The notes under the pieces: model-generated
Database searches by the model: none
What the model was told of the DNA's origin: nothing
Seen by the model: the letters and a program-made list of their open reading frames with translations, nothing else
NCBI GenBank assembly: GCA_021030905.1
Contig: JAGFMI010000003.1
Span: 1,860,001-1,924,000 of the forward strand
DNA length: 64,000 nt
Source of the DNA: Pyrenula massariospora
Lineage: Eukaryota; Ascomycota; Eurotiomycetes; Pyrenulales; Pyrenulaceae
Direction: 5' to 3'
Part shown: positions 1 through 11,910 of the stretch, piece by piece
Layout: the number at the start of each line of letters is the position of its first letter
Numbering within the stretch: position 1 is the stretch's first letter
Made by a program: the position numbers and the translations under genes

Positions 1-1
1 G

Positions 2-2893
2 CCTGCGAAATCCAAAGCCGAGCTCCAACAGCGTAAAACAAAGGTGAGCTACCCGATACCGCTCTCCGCCTGTCCTTGGACTGTGGGCAAATTTATGTAG
101 ATCCTTGCTCTAGAACTGCTATAACTGACGGTGTTTCATACAGCTAGCTAATTCCTATAACGAGCTTCTTGAGTAAGGCTTTCGAAACTCTTGTGTAACC
201 TCTCCCACTCATCAATTCCCAGTGAATTCTCCTCGAAAGATCTACGCCATGTAGGCAACTATACCCTCGACCGATTGATTGGGAAGGGGTCATTTGGGAA
301 AGTATACTTAGCAAAACATAACCTTACCAATGGATCCAAGGTTAGTACATCACGGACCGCGGAATTGCTTTCTTACCACCGGTTAGGTTGTACTCAAATC
401 ATCGAAGAAGGATGACGGCAACCTTGCTAGAGAGATTCATCACCACCGGCAATTTCTCCATCCACATATTGCGCGCCTCTACGAAGTAATTGTGACGGAG
501 AACCTGGTCTGGCTGGTCCTAGAATATTGTCCTGGTTTGTGCCATTCCTGAGCGCTGCCGACGCCAGTCTGATCGATCTACCAGGTGACGAGCTTTACAA
601 TTACCTTCTTCAAAACCGGATGCCCGTTGAAAAAGTGCAGAAGATCTTCACGCAGCTCGTTGGTGCTGTGTCCTACATACACAATGAATCCTGCGTACAC
701 CGCGATCTGAAGCTCGAAAATGTTCTGCTTGATAAACACGAGAATGTCAAATTGTGCGATTTTGGCTTTACGAGGGAATATGAAGGGAAAGCAAATTATT
801 TACAGACTTTTTGCGGGACGGTGTGCTACAGCGCTCCAGAAATGCTCAAGGGCGAAAAGTATGCAGGAGAGAAGGTGGACGTCTGGAGTCTAGGTATAAT
901 TTTGTACGCCTTGCTTACGAGCGAGCTTCCCTTTGATGACGATGATGATGCTGTCACTAAGTCCAAGATTCTTAAAGAAGATCCCAAATACCCACATGGC
1001 TTCCCTGAGGAAGCCAAAATGTTGGTTGGGAAGTTACTTTCGAAACGACCCTTATACCGACCTTCTCTCCCGGAAATTTTGTCGGACCCTTTCCTTACTG
1101 ACTGGGCGCCTCAGCAGCAAGCTATTCTTAAGTTGACACAGCCTGCTCCATTCACAACGCCTTTGGAGAAGATTACCTTGGAGCGCATGAGGAGTGCCGG
1201 CGTTGACATCGATCAAGTAATTGAAAATGTTCTATCTCAAAGATGCGATGCCCTGGCAGGCTGGTGGGCGTTACTAATAGAAAAAGAAGAGCGCAAAGAA
1301 AAGCGTAGAGAGCGGAAGCGAAAAGAGAAAGAACGCGAGGAGAAAAATCTGCGGCGGTTAAGTGCTGCTAGCAGCAGACTGGACCGTATTGCTCCCCCCC
1401 TGGTCGAGGTCGACGAAGAAACGCCAACTTCGCCCAGCGAGGAGCAGTCGCGGATCAGAGGCAGGAGAGAGAGACGAAGTACTCGTATGTCACACAGATG
1501 TGGAGCTAAAATTTCAGCCATACTGATGTCTACAGCACAAATTGTAATCCCAGACTTACCGAAGCTTCCTGAAGGCTCTGCGGTGGACTCCCCTATCACC
1601 ACTCCGCCGCCACCAATCGAAAAAGACTCGATACGTTCAAACAGCTCCTCAAGACCTCCTCCTCCGCCGAAGGAGCGCCACCGTAGGAGCAGCAACCTGC
1701 ATTTGGTCACTTCGCATGAAGATGCGCCATCACCTGCGAATGGTTTATCAAAAAGGCGGACTACTAGACGACGTCAGATTCCTATTGTGAACCAGCTGTC
1801 CTCATTGAAACATTGGCTTGTTGAATCTGCCAGAAGAGCTCGTTCTCCAGGAAAGACTCCTAGCAGCAGCCCCTTGAATCCTATGACGGGAAAATCGACG
1901 CCGAATTTGGACAAAAGACAGTCTGCCGTCACTCCTACTGGCTCTTACCCAAAAACTCAACGAACGGCTGAGAAGATGTCCTCTACGGCCCAGTCATCGA
2001 CGCCAACGTCCGCCCAATTTGTTGTCGCAACTTCTCGCAACCCTTCTCTACGCCAGTCTGCGCGACCCCTCAATACTCAAATGTCCAACCACTATCACCG
2101 CAACTCCCTATCTCCCTCTCCATTAACGCCGCGGTCTTCGCAATATCGCCGGTCATCAGCTCAGGGCTTACGTGGGCGAAAGTCAACTTCATCCTCCGTC
2201 TCTTCCATCCGCAGTATCCGTCACCGCCATTCTCACAGCAAAGCTTCTTCGACGTCCTCGAATAGCGTTGATACGACATCGACCCCAACGGCTGTCAAAT
2301 CGTCCTCACGCTCTCCTCACGCTTCCATCAAGATCCTCCCCGCAACGCCGACCACGGGCACACCGATCCCGTCAAACGTGCGCGTTGTGCGTGCTCCCAG
2401 CGCGGCGCTCTTCGACACTGTGACGGGTGCGAAAGCCGGTTATAACGAAGCTATCCCTACCGATGCTCCGGCACCGCGGCTTGCTTCTCCCTCGGCCGGA
2501 CTTGTGTTTGCTCGACGGAAGAAGTCACCATTCCGGGGCCCATCGATTAATACGGCCGGGCTGTATGGCGTTGCTGGCGGGCAAGGAACGCCCACGTTGG
2601 GGAAAGAGCTGGGACGAAGTGCTAGTGGCCGCAGTCGAAGGGCGAGTCGAAAGTCGCAGATCATCGAAGAAGATGAGGAAGAAGAAGAGGAGGAGCCGGA
2701 AGTTGAGGAGGTTGAAGCTTTCAGCCCCGTCGACGTCGGGAAAGGGGAACGTGTACAGAGTATTACGATGTGGAATGATGGGTCACGGCCTGGCACGGGA
2801 ACGGGGACGGTGGCTTCGGATGATCAGGAAAATAGAGGGCCACCGGCGGAAATGGGACTGGAAAAGGGTAATGAATTAGATGAGGAGTCATAG
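2..2893 (+). CDS. Serine/threonine protein kinase (CAMK/SNF1-like), 5' partial
   Basis: A protein kinase whose 5' end lies left of the window. Exons read 2-43, 144-172, 223-340, 387-534 and 585-2893; every junction is GT-AG and in phase, giving 881 visible residues. A short helical lead (ELQQRK... NSYNELLD) precedes the catalytic domain, at about visible residues 35-286. It has a glycine loop (GKGSFGKV), the ATP lysine in VVLK, HRDLKLEN, DFG, an APE segment (SAPEMLKG) and DVWSLG. A run of Asp follows the DVWSLG helix. The remaining ~590 residues are low complexity: a KERKEKRRERKRK basic stretch, Pro/Ser/Thr-rich disorder and an acidic EDEEEEEEE patch near the end. This suits a regulatory tail with phosphorylation sites. 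The substrate cannot be read from sequence. No ATG lies in frame between the stop at 170-172 and the kinase domain, which is why the upstream exons are needed. The kinase call is certain; the subfamily is inference. Confidence 0.93.
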
Positions 2894-3319
2894 GCAAAAA
2901 GTTGGACATGGATTTTTGTAGAATATCTTTTTCATAGATACCCATAGAGATGAGCGTTCAAGCAAAGCGATCGCAATATGACGAATTTCACAGTCTAAAA
3001 GTCTTGTCTCATTCGAAACGAGCTACTGAAGAGCGGAGGGTTCTCATCGACGCTTCTAGAACCCTATTTAGAGCGCGACGCAGGCTCTTTTGCTACATCT
3101 TCGTACCTCAATGCTGAGCTCATGGTCGAGTCAACCATGTCTAATGGTCGTGGAGACCATAATGCAGTACAATCCATGAATTTTACTCAGTGTTGCCGAT
3201 CGAGATGCCACCAGTCGCGCCATGGCTCAGGTGGCTCATGTTTCGAGTCGAGTTTGTAGGCGTAAGGCGAGTTCACTGAACCGAGTTGACAAGTCTGAAC
3301 TCAAGTCGCATCCGGAGCA
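2894..3319. other. Convergent intergenic region
   Basis: The 3' ends of the kinase gene (+) and the mL59 gene (-) face each other across about 430 bp. It should hold both 3' UTRs. I see no further gene or repeat. Confidence 0.6.
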
Positions 3320-3956
3320 CTATTTCGGATACTTCTTCCACCCTCTCCCGTGACCAAGCTACAAGCCTTCTATCAGCATGACAAAGAAAGAAAGCATAAT
3401 CAACGATACTCACCTGCTTCCACAACCGAATCATCTCCGGCATCCCCTCCATCGCCTTCCTCCTCGCCTCCAGCTTCGCCGTCACCGTCCTCTCTGCCTT
3501 GTGCCCCTTCACCTTCTGCCCATCCCCGGTCCCCTTGACCCTCAACCCCTTTTCAAGCACCCGCGCTTCTCTGAATGCGCTCGATTTGCGCCCGGCGGGG
3601 AGGAGTTCTTCGACGTTGTGCTTCTTGGCGAGCTTGACGAGGTCGGCTTGGCGGCGGAGGGAGATGACGGAGCCCCGCCAGCGTCCGGTTTCGGGGTTTC
3701 GGTAGGGGAGGAAGGGGTTTTGGAGGGTTGGGGGGGGGATGGTGGTGGAGGGCTGGGACTCGTTGGGGGAGGAAGGGGAGGTCGTGGGTGCGGTTGAGAG
3801 CTCGGATGGATCTTGGGGGACGGGTGTTTGTGATAGATGGGTGTGGTTTATTGAGGACCCTGTGAATTTGGCGGCGTATTGTCGAGGAGGGTAGCGCGCG
3901 AAGAAGTTGAGGAGTCGGGGCGGGAGTGCGAGGTCTGGTGTTCGCACGGAGGCCAT
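3320..3956 (-). CDS. MRPL25: Mitochondrial large-subunit ribosomal protein mL59 (yeast MRPL25 family)
   Basis: Two exons on the minus strand, 3956-3414 and 3358-3320, with a 55-bp intron (3359-3413), encode 193 residues. The second exon is only 39 bp and supplies LGHGRGWKKYPK and the TAG stop; reading past the donor instead gives an unrelated tail. The N-terminus (LLNFFARYPPRQYAAKF) and the core PFLPYRNPETGRWRGSVISL, with the basic segment ending MPEMIRLWKQ, are characteristic of this fungal mitoribosomal protein. It acts in the mitochondrial 54S subunit. It is divergent with PRP39, with 413 bp between start codons. Codon use changes along the gene from C-ending at the 5' end to G-ending at the 3' end. 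Confidence 0.88.
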
Positions 3957-4369
3957 GGTTTAATAAGGGCCGGATTTCTTGTTGGCGATCATGAGAAGCG
4001 AACGAGAAGCAGCAGATGGAAGAGGTCGCGGTTACAGAGAGGTGTTCAGGAAGCAGATATACGAAATGAGCCAATAAGCTGTTGATATACGCATTGCATT
4101 GGTGAAGAACAATTCTTGATATTCCTAAAACGGCCTAAAGCTCCACTAAAACGCTACGATCAGATGGGTTAGCGGCTCGGTTTACCTGCGCATCATTCTC
4201 GGCCGGTGAATTCTCCTCGTTAGCTTGAGAACTGTCAATCTTCTACGCAACACAGCCTGCAGTTCACTCGTTCAAGTCAATCTGCCAATTCCTTATTTCT
4301 CCAATCGCATTCTCAATTCAATCCAAGCAATCGCCAAGCAGACTTGGAAAGCCCTGGCATAAGGCTGCA
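3957..4369. promoter_or_regulatory. Bidirectional promoter region between mL59 and PRP39
   Basis: A 413-bp gap separates two divergent ATG codons, so both promoters and both 5' UTRs must lie here. No clear TATA box was seen, in keeping with housekeeping genes. Confidence 0.5.
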
Positions 4370-6506
4370 ATGTCTGAACTTGCCTTCGTAGGCACTGACG
4401 AGGAAACTGCCGAGCTTAGGAAGCTGAATGCTGAAGTTGTGAGTAATGACCTTTTATCGGATGCCGCTGCAACATGTTAATGGAGCGCTCCTAGCTTGAG
4501 GACACTGATAATTTCGAAGCTTGGGAAAAGCTTGTGCGAGCCGCCGAATCTCTTGAGGGAGGCATCAACCGCAATTCCAGCCCCCAAGCAATAACCGCAA
4601 CAAGAGACATCTACGATAGATTCCTCACAAAGTTTCCCTTATTTTTTGGATACTGGAAAAAATATGCCGACCTCGAGTTCTCTATTGCCGGCACGGAAGC
4701 CGCCGAAATGGTTGGTTGATAGTCAAGCACACACTACTTCTGCTACTGAACACTGGCTTTAGGTCTACGAGCGCGGTGTCGCCAGCATAAGTAACTCGGT
4801 CGACTTGTGGACAAACTATTGCTCGTTCAAAACAGAGACCAGCCATGATGCAGACATCATTCGAGAGTGAGTATCATACGGCATCTTTCCTCCTTAACTA
4901 TCCACACAGCACAAGTTTTGGGTGGACTTGGTAAGGCTTGGGCATCAGACTCATCACCGGAAATCAGCGCTGGGTGAGAGAGCTATCAACCCGCTGTCCG
5001 CTAGACGTCCTTTCTCACATCCACTTTCAGACAAGACTTTCCTTTCGCGCAACCATGATGATTGGTCATTTCGTCCGCTCGATCACGTCCTTGTTGGTTT
5101 CTTGTTGTCGGGATAAATTTAAGCTAGCCGATCTTTAAAAACACCATGTTTGCCCTCCTCCGTCCCACCCCTCTTTACACCCTTCTAATATTTTTCACAC
5201 ATCGACTAACCTCGTGAACAGGCTGTTCGAGCGTGGTGCTGCGTGTGTTGGTTTAGATTTCCTCGCACATCCTTTCTGGGACAAATACCTTGAATTTGAT
5301 GAGCGTATGGAATTTTTCGACGGTATTTTCGCGATTCTAGCTCGAGTGATTCACATTCCTATGCATCAATACGCTAGGTACTTTGAACGGTACAGGCAGC
5401 TCGCTCAGTCGAAATCTCTACCAGAGCTTTTGCCGGCGAATATTTTAGCCCAATATCGGACTGAGATTGAGAACGAGGGACTCGGCATCAAGGCCGGACG
5501 ATCAGAGGCCGACGTTGAGCGAGAGCTGAGAACTCGGACAGACAACTACCACCTCGAAGTCTTTCATCGAACGCAAACCGAGACAACAAAACGCTGGACG
5601 TATGAATCCGAGATCAAGCGGCCATACTTCCACGTTACCGATCTTGACGACGCGCAGCTCAACAACTGGCGGAAATATCTTGACTACGAAGAAGCTGAGG
5701 GTGACTACGTCCGGATCCAGTTTCTATATGAGAGATGCCTAGTAACATGTGCGCAATACGAGGAGTTCTGGTTTCGATACGCTCGTTGGATGCTTGCTCA
5801 GGCCGGGAAGGAAGAAGAAGTCAGGAACGTATACCAAAGAGCATCATGCTTTTACGTGCCTATTGCCAAACCCACTATAAGACTGCAATATGCATATTTC
5901 GAGGAAATGACAGGTCGTGTTGAAGTCGCAAAAGAAGTCCATCAAGCTATTCTCGTGTCCCTTCCAGGTCACATCGAGACGATCATCTCATTAGCAAATT
6001 TGAGTCGCCGTCACGGTGGACTCGATGCTGCAATCGAGGTCTACAAAGCTTACATTGATTCGACAACTTGCGATATCTCCGCCAAGGCTGCACTGGTCGC
6101 TGAGTGGGCGAAATTGCTCTGGAAGATTAAGGGATCCGTGGAAGACGCTCGACAAGTGTTCCAGAAAAACCAGCACTGGTATCTCGACAGTCACCCATTT
6201 TGGAAAAGTTTCTTGCATTTTGAAATCGATCAGCCGACAAGCGCAGAGACAGAGATTACACATTATCAGCAGATCAAGCGAGTTGTTGATGATATTAGAA
6301 CCAAAAGCAGCCTCCCAAGCCCAATTATTAGAGAGCTCGTACATGACTACATGAAATATCTGCTCGAGAGGGGCACGAAAGATGCTGCAAAAGCGTACAT
6401 GCAGCTCGACCGTGAGCTCGATGGGCCTGTATCAGTTCAAGCAGGATTGGGAGTTCCTGGCCTTGCACCAGCCAAGGACGTTGGACTAGCAAATGGCGAA
6501 GCATGA
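4370..6506 (+). CDS. PRP39: Pre-mRNA-splicing factor Prp39, U1 snRNP component
   Basis: Four exons, 4370-4438, 4495-4710, 4763-4866 and 5222-6506, encode 557 residues. The protein is built of HAT (half-a-TPR) helical repeats, seen as recurring W..Y..E patterns: AWEKLVRAAES, GYWKKYADLE, DLWTNYCSFK, PFWDKYLEFD, NNWRKYLDYEE, EFWFRYARWM, PFWKSFLHFE. Prp39 is a scaffold of the U1 snRNP and helps 5' splice-site recognition in the nucleus. Introns 1 and 2 are 56 and 52 bp; the third is much longer (355 bp, 4867-5221) and contains a possible cassette micro-exon. The junction GA|G CTG restores the expected IIRELFERGA. The ATG at 4370 follows a plausible leader and opens directly into the family sequence. 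Confidence 0.92.
4910..4930 (+). other. Candidate 21-nt cassette micro-exon in PRP39 intron 3
   Basis: Inside the 355-bp intron, the stretch 4867-4909 is by itself a good 43-nt intron (GTGAGT donor, CTTAACTAT branch region, CACACAG acceptor). Position 4931 starts a GTAAGG donor. The 21 nt between keep the frame and would insert seven residues (DTSFGWT) before WLFERGA, changing the usual E of ELFERGA to W. Skipping gives the canonical protein. Only transcript data can tell whether it is used. Confidence 0.4.
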
Positions 6507-7246
6507 TGCTCTTCATCATATTCGGTTTTCCTGAGCTGCACCGCTCACGGCGAATGTCATATGGTTGGAAGAATGCGGGATTTTTCTAATGCGCTGGGTA
6601 TCTTTTCTAATTTGTCCCTCAGGCGAAACCAAGGCGCCCGCACTAGATAGCCGTGTCGATTACGAGTCGTGTGAGAACTCTCGTGGCAACAAATATCCTC
6701 GTGACTTAAAGCGGCGGAAATAGATATGTTCTTTGTATCTACAAAAGGAGACAAAGCTCTGTAAAAATTTGTACAGCATTTTGGAGTCCCTGACTTTCGA
6801 TCATGCCTAATATACAGTAGCGTAGAGGTGATCGAGCTCCAGAGACTATAATCTCGAGGTTCATGGCTAGCAGTTTATAACCTCTACCTTTAGACTTCAC
6901 TACTTAATCAGCATCAGTACCTTGATTTTAATAGAGTCTTCCGAGGAGTACTGTCTGTACCACAGAAACTTAATTCTTGAAAAAGTGTGACCATAGAGCC
7001 TGCTGCGCCACAAAAAGTAAGATCAAATGACTACGAGAAGTCGAGGCTAGGTGTTCAGGAATAAACCTATATTGGCGCCTTAAGGTTGTGGTCCCCCGTG
7101 TGCCAACCTCTAGTGAGGAGCCCCAGAGCCTTGCTCCCTTGGAGCTACTCCGCACAGCGGGGGCCGCGCCTTGGGGGCCTTCTTTTTTTTGATATAGGAA
7201 ACAACAGTTGCACAGTCAACCACCAAGAAAATTCGACAGGAACAAC
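6507..7246. other. Intergenic region between PRP39 and PRP28
   Basis: About 740 bp with the PRP39 3' end and the PRP28 promoter. A pyrimidine run (CTTCTTTTTTTT) lies at about 7179-7190, 50-60 bp before the PRP28 start codon. No further gene was seen. Confidence 0.5.
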
Positions 7247-9727
7247 ATGGCCTTGCACTTTGCGAATGGTGACGGTAGCCTGCCGCCGGCACCACCGTCC
7301 GATCCTATATCACGACCTGCTACGCCGCCGCCGCCCCCTCCTGATGTCGCGTCACAGCGCCCGGCAGGGTTATCAAAACCTCCACCTCCGCCATCTGAAG
7401 CAAATTTACAGCCTTCGGCTGCCAAAAACAAGAGAGGATGGGGTTCCAAGCCTAAAAGCAATCCACTGAGCCTTGAAGAAATCTTGAGGAAGAAGAAAGA
7501 GGCTGAGGAAGCTGCTTCAAAGGTATGTCATCTATCCCCCTCTACAAGCCTCTTTACCATATTTACATTCCATCTACAAGGTTTATCGATCTTGGCTGAC
7601 TTTTGTGTTCTCACATAGCCAAAATTCCTGTCAAAGGCAGAGCGAGAAAGACTAGCTATCGAAAAGCGGCACAGAGATGTCGAAGCCGCTCGCAACGACA
7701 AACCCACACCCGCTTTAAGCGGTGTCAAGAATACACCCAATGGCACCAACGGAGCCCATAGCGATTCGAGACAAATCAACGGAAACTCTAGCTCCGCAGT
7801 GCCTACTGGACCCAAAGCTCTTCGAAATGGTGGAATTCCAACGGGACCTGCTGCGATGCGCAACCGAGATCTTAATGCTGACTACGACATGGCTCCGCCC
7901 CCAGCGCCCAAGTCAATTGCCTTCGGTGCATCAGACTCCAAGTCTCAAAAACGTGGCGCAGATTCAGAAGCGACTGCCGAGGCGGCGCAAGCAGCTTTGA
8001 TCCGACAACGTTATATGGGCCAAGATCAGAATACGTCGAATTTCTCCGCGAAGAAGAAACGGCGAAGGACGACCGAGAGAAAGTTCAATTTTGATTGGAA
8101 TGCAGAGGAAGATACGACTCCAGATTACAACCCCCTTTACAAGAATCGTGCAACCGCCACGCTCTACGGTCGCGGTCACTTAGGTGGATTCGCTTTAGAA
8201 GAGGCCGACAAACAGGTTGCGAAGTATGCAAAAGCGTTAGAGGCGAGGGATCCTGAAGCCGGTGCCGCAAGGGCCCGAGAAATTATGGAAATGGAGCGTC
8301 GACGCAAAGAAGAAGGTGGCAGGAATATGATCGACAAACATTGGAGTGAGAAGAAGCTAGAGCATATGCGTGAGCGAGACTGGAGAATATTCAAAGAGGA
8401 CTTCAATATTAGCACCAAGGGCGGTGGAATTCCTAATCCGATGCGGTCTTGGAAGGAGTCTGGACTACCACGACGACTTCTTGAGATCATCGACCAAGTT
8501 GGCTATACAGATCCATCACCGATTCAACGAGCTGCAATTCCCATTGCGCTACAGTCACGCGACCTTATTGGGGTAGCAGTTACAGGATCTGGAAAGACCG
8601 CAGCTTTCCTTCTTCCCTTACTCGTCTATATATCTGAACTTCCCAAACTGGACGAATTTGAGTGGAGGAGGAATGACGGGCCATATGCCATCATTCTGGC
8701 GCCTACTCGCGAATTGGCTCAACAGATCGAACTTGAAGCTCGAAAGTTTGCAGGACCGTTGGACTTCACTGTGGTGTCCATTGTAGGTGGGCACTCAATT
8801 GAAGAGCAAGCATATAGCCTTCGGAACGGCGCCGAAATTATCATTGCGACTCCTGGCCGTCTTGTGGACTGCATTGAGCGACGCATTCTGGTCCTTAGTC
8901 AATGCTGCTATGTGATTATGGATGAAGCTGATCGCATGATTGATCTCGGATTCGAAGAACCAGTCAACAAAATTTTGGATGCGCTGCCGGTAGCCAACGA
9001 GAAACCGGATACAGATGATGCAGAAGACGCAAGAGTCATGTCTCAGCATCTCGGTGGGAAAGATCGCTACAGGCAAACAATGATGTATACAGCAACCATG
9101 CCTTCCGCAGTGGAGCGGATTGCGAAGAAGTATTTACGAAGGCCAGCAATAGTGACAATTGGCAACGTTGGAGAAGCGGTCGACACTGTTGAACAGCGCG
9201 TGGAGTTTGTATCTGGAGAAGACAAGCGCAAGAAACGCCTCGCCGATATTCTAGCCTCGAGCGAATTCCGTCCCCCAATCATTGTGTTTGTGAACATCAA
9301 GCGCAACTGTGATGCAGTCGCACGGGACATCAAGCAAATGGGGTTTTCCTCAGTCACGCTTCACGGTGGCAAGACACAAGAGCAAAGAGAGGCAGCGCTC
9401 TTGTCTGTTCGAAACGGAAGCACGGACGTTCTTGTTGCAACTGATCTTGCGGGCCGTGGTATCGATGTCCAAGATGTCAGCTTGGTCGTCAACTTCAACA
9501 TGGCCACCAATATTGAGTCGTACACGCATCGTATTGGTCGGACAGGCCGTGCTGGCAAAAGTGGTGTTGCAATTACCTTCTTGGGCAATGAAGACACGGA
9601 TGTTATGTACGATCTCAGGCAGATGCTCATGAAGTCGAACATTTCAAGGGTACCCGAGGAGCTGCGGAAACATGAGGCCGCTCAGCAGAAGCCACAGCGT
9701 GGTGCAGTGCAGAGGAAGGTCGAATAG
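7247..9727 (+). CDS. PRP28: Pre-mRNA-splicing ATP-dependent RNA helicase Prp28 (DEAD-box)
   Basis: Two exons, 7247-7522 and 7619-9727, with a 96-bp intron, encode 794 residues. Prp28 uses ATP to displace U1 from the 5' splice site so that U6 can pair there, within the spliceosome. The N-terminal ~350 residues are Pro-rich then charged (RS/KE type). The helicase core shows the Q-motif region (SPIQRAAIPIAL), motif I (AVTGSGKTAAF), Ia (PTRELAQQ), TPGRL, DEAD (MDEADRMIDLGF), TAT in place of the common SAT (YTATMPSAVERIA), and motif VI (HRIGRTGRAG). The long PDTDDAEDARVMSQ insert after the DEAD box fits Prp28. ATG 7247 is the first in frame; the upstream open stretch begins at a TTG. It lies next to PRP39, another factor acting at the U1 stage. 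Confidence 0.95.
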
Positions 9728-10449
9728 AGCCGTGACCTACACGTCTTCAGCCCCCAAATCCGAGTTGTCACACGAGACCATTAAAGTTTCGATACAAACA
9801 TTTGGCTACGACTCAATTGCTTTTTTCACTCAGCGCAATAGATCTGTTTCCTGGAAGCATCGGCTTCCACTACTCTTCCCGTCGAGGCTGGATTAGAGCG
9901 GTCGTGGCGCCCCCAATCGTTCGGCGGGCAGCCGCCGGGACAAACAATTGGGTGCGCCACGACTTCTGATACCGTACCTCCTGCAGCCTCAGAAAGTCGA
10001 TCGAAACAGTGATTTGACAATGGCAGCCGCATCTCCACATCCTCGATGTAGCGATCGAATAAAAATGCTTGTGACGACTTCCTGATCAGGGCCAAGCCGA
10101 GTACTAAGCATGACTAAACCATGATCACTGTTGTTTCTTTTCTTGAGGATGTCACACGAAAAGCTTCTGCAGACTCCATGCCTTGCGTCGATTGAGCTAG
10201 TAGTGAAGGCCCTACACGAATGGTATCGAGATTTTGACCCAGCATGAAAGTAGATCATGCAATTGTTCGTCCTGATGTGTATAAGTCATAGAGCACCTAC
10301 AAGCATCGCCCTAGATGAATGAGGACTATATCTGATTTGGACATATAAATACCTACCGGGTTCCCGTCTCCTGTTAGTTGCTTCGCATAAGGCTCCATTT
10401 AGTATCCTGAAGCTTTGACTGCCTTGCCTTCTTGTAACCTCTCGTGAAC
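9728..10449. other. Intergenic region with GRE2-like promoter
   Basis: 720 bp with no gene. The distal part holds the PRP28 3' end; the proximal part is the promoter of the reductase. Confidence 0.5.
10344..10351 (+). promoter_or_regulatory. TATA box of the GRE2-like reductase
   Basis: TATAAATA, 99 bp upstream of the ATG at 10450 and with no other gene between. A TATA box suits an inducible metabolic gene. Confidence 0.55.
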
Positions 10450-11743
10450 ATGCCTCACAATATTCTAGTTACCGGCGCCAACGGCTTCCTTGGATCACAC
10501 ATACTTTCCCAGCTCCTCTCAGACCCTTCTGGTCCACTTGTCCGTGCTGTCGTTCGCTCTCAAGACAAAGCCGATAAAGTGCGCGCTGATTTTGCTCATG
10601 CCAACGCCGAACGTCTCTCGTTTGCCATTGTCCCCGACATCACCGCGGCTGGCGCTTACGATCATGCCTTTGACACGACCCCATCAGAACCGCCTTTTGA
10701 TGCTGTCATCCACACGGCATCTCCGTTCCTCTATAAATCAATCCAAAACAACATTGAATGGCTCGATCCGGCCGTGAAAGGCACGACAGAAGTCCTCAAA
10801 GCGACGACGGCCCACGCACCAAGCGTGCGGAGGGTCGTCATCACGAGCAGCTTTGCCGCTCTCTTTGGTGAATCTACAAACTCAAATGATGGGAAGATAT
10901 ACACGGCCGATGATTGGAACCCATTGACATGGGACGAAGTGCTCAATGGTGACAATGGCGCAGGGTACCGCGGGAGCAAGAAGTTTGCAGAGAAAGCAGG
11001 TGAGCCTCGACCGAAAGTATAGAAACGATCAGGGGGTTGACGTCGTGTCAGCCTGGGATTATCTTGCCAAAGAGCATCCCCCGTTCTCGTTAACTGTACT
11101 GAACCCACCAATGATATATGGACCGCTTGCGCATACAGTCGAGAATACGAAGGGTCTCAATGAGTCCTCTGGCAGAATTTACAACCTTTTCGTGAACTCA
11201 AAGAAAGATGCCGAGTTGCCGCCGGATGGTGTTCATGCTTATGTTGACTCGAGGGTAAGTCATTGTTCATTAGTTACCGAGTTTTCTATTTGAAATTATT
11301 GGGATCTGGTCTTTTTCCCTCTTTAAAGGGCTGTTGCTGCAGCGATCGGGCGAAGATGCAACTACTCGAAGCAAAGCTTTCCAAATTGTCCTAATTCACT
11401 ACCTGATACCTTCTAATTGATTCTTCCACTTTAGGATGTCGCTAGAGCGCATATCATAGCAGCGAGTAGCCCCTCGGCTGCAAACAGGCGTCTCATCATG
11501 GCGAAATCGGTCGTCTCGTCCCAGCAAATCAGCGATCTTCTTCGAGCGAAATTTCCAGAACTAGAGGCCAGGGTGCCAGTTGGACATCCAGGCCAGGATA
11601 GTTTACCTAAAGGTGCGTGGGGTGTCGATACGAAGACTGGATGGGAGGTGCTGGGCTTGACGGAGTCGAAGACCATGGAGGAGACGTTTGGAGATCTTAC
11701 GAAGCAACTACTGGCGCTTGAGAAGGCGGAGAAGAAAGAGTAG
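10450..11743 (+). CDS. NADPH-dependent aldehyde/ketone reductase, GRE2/dihydroflavonol reductase-like extended SDR
   Basis: Three exons, 10450-10999, 11052-11254 and 11435-11743, with introns of 52 and 180 bp, encode 353 residues. The Rossmann motif VTGANGFLGSHI is at residues 6-17. The catalytic YRGSK (Tyr-x-x-x-Lys) is followed by FAEKAAWDYLAKEHPPF, which is restored only when intron 1 is removed. The LNPPMIYGP segment and the DVARAHI block are typical of methylglyoxal reductase Gre2 relatives. The expected reaction is NADPH-dependent reduction of aldehydes or ketones in the cytosol; the substrate is not determinable. The longer open stretch begins six bases earlier at a GTG, but ATG 10450 is the start. 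Confidence 0.88.
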
Positions 11744-11790
11744 GTGTAGGCCAAGGAGGTAGAAGACGGTTGCTTTGCTCGGTACATAGG

Positions 11791-11910
11791 CCCATTCTCC
11801 TCTCTGAAAACCTTTTCTCCTCTCTGAAACCTGTTCTTACCTCTAGAAACCTTTTCTCATCTCTGAAAATCTATTCTCGTCTCTGAAACCCTTTTCACGT
11901 CTAAACTCAG
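11791..11910 (+). repeat. 20-bp minisatellite, about six imperfect units
   Basis: Units start at 11791, 11811, 11831, 11851, 11871 and 11891, each near CCTTTTCTCCTCTCTGAAAC. The core TCTCTGAAA recurs almost intact in four units; the third and sixth are worn. The array starts about 50 bp after the reductase stop codon. Confidence 0.8.

Noticed and set aside
3553-4074. 173-codon minus-strand frame overlapping mL59
   Set aside because: Shifted reading of the GC-rich mL59 exon, giving Pro/Arg-rich sequence without family character.
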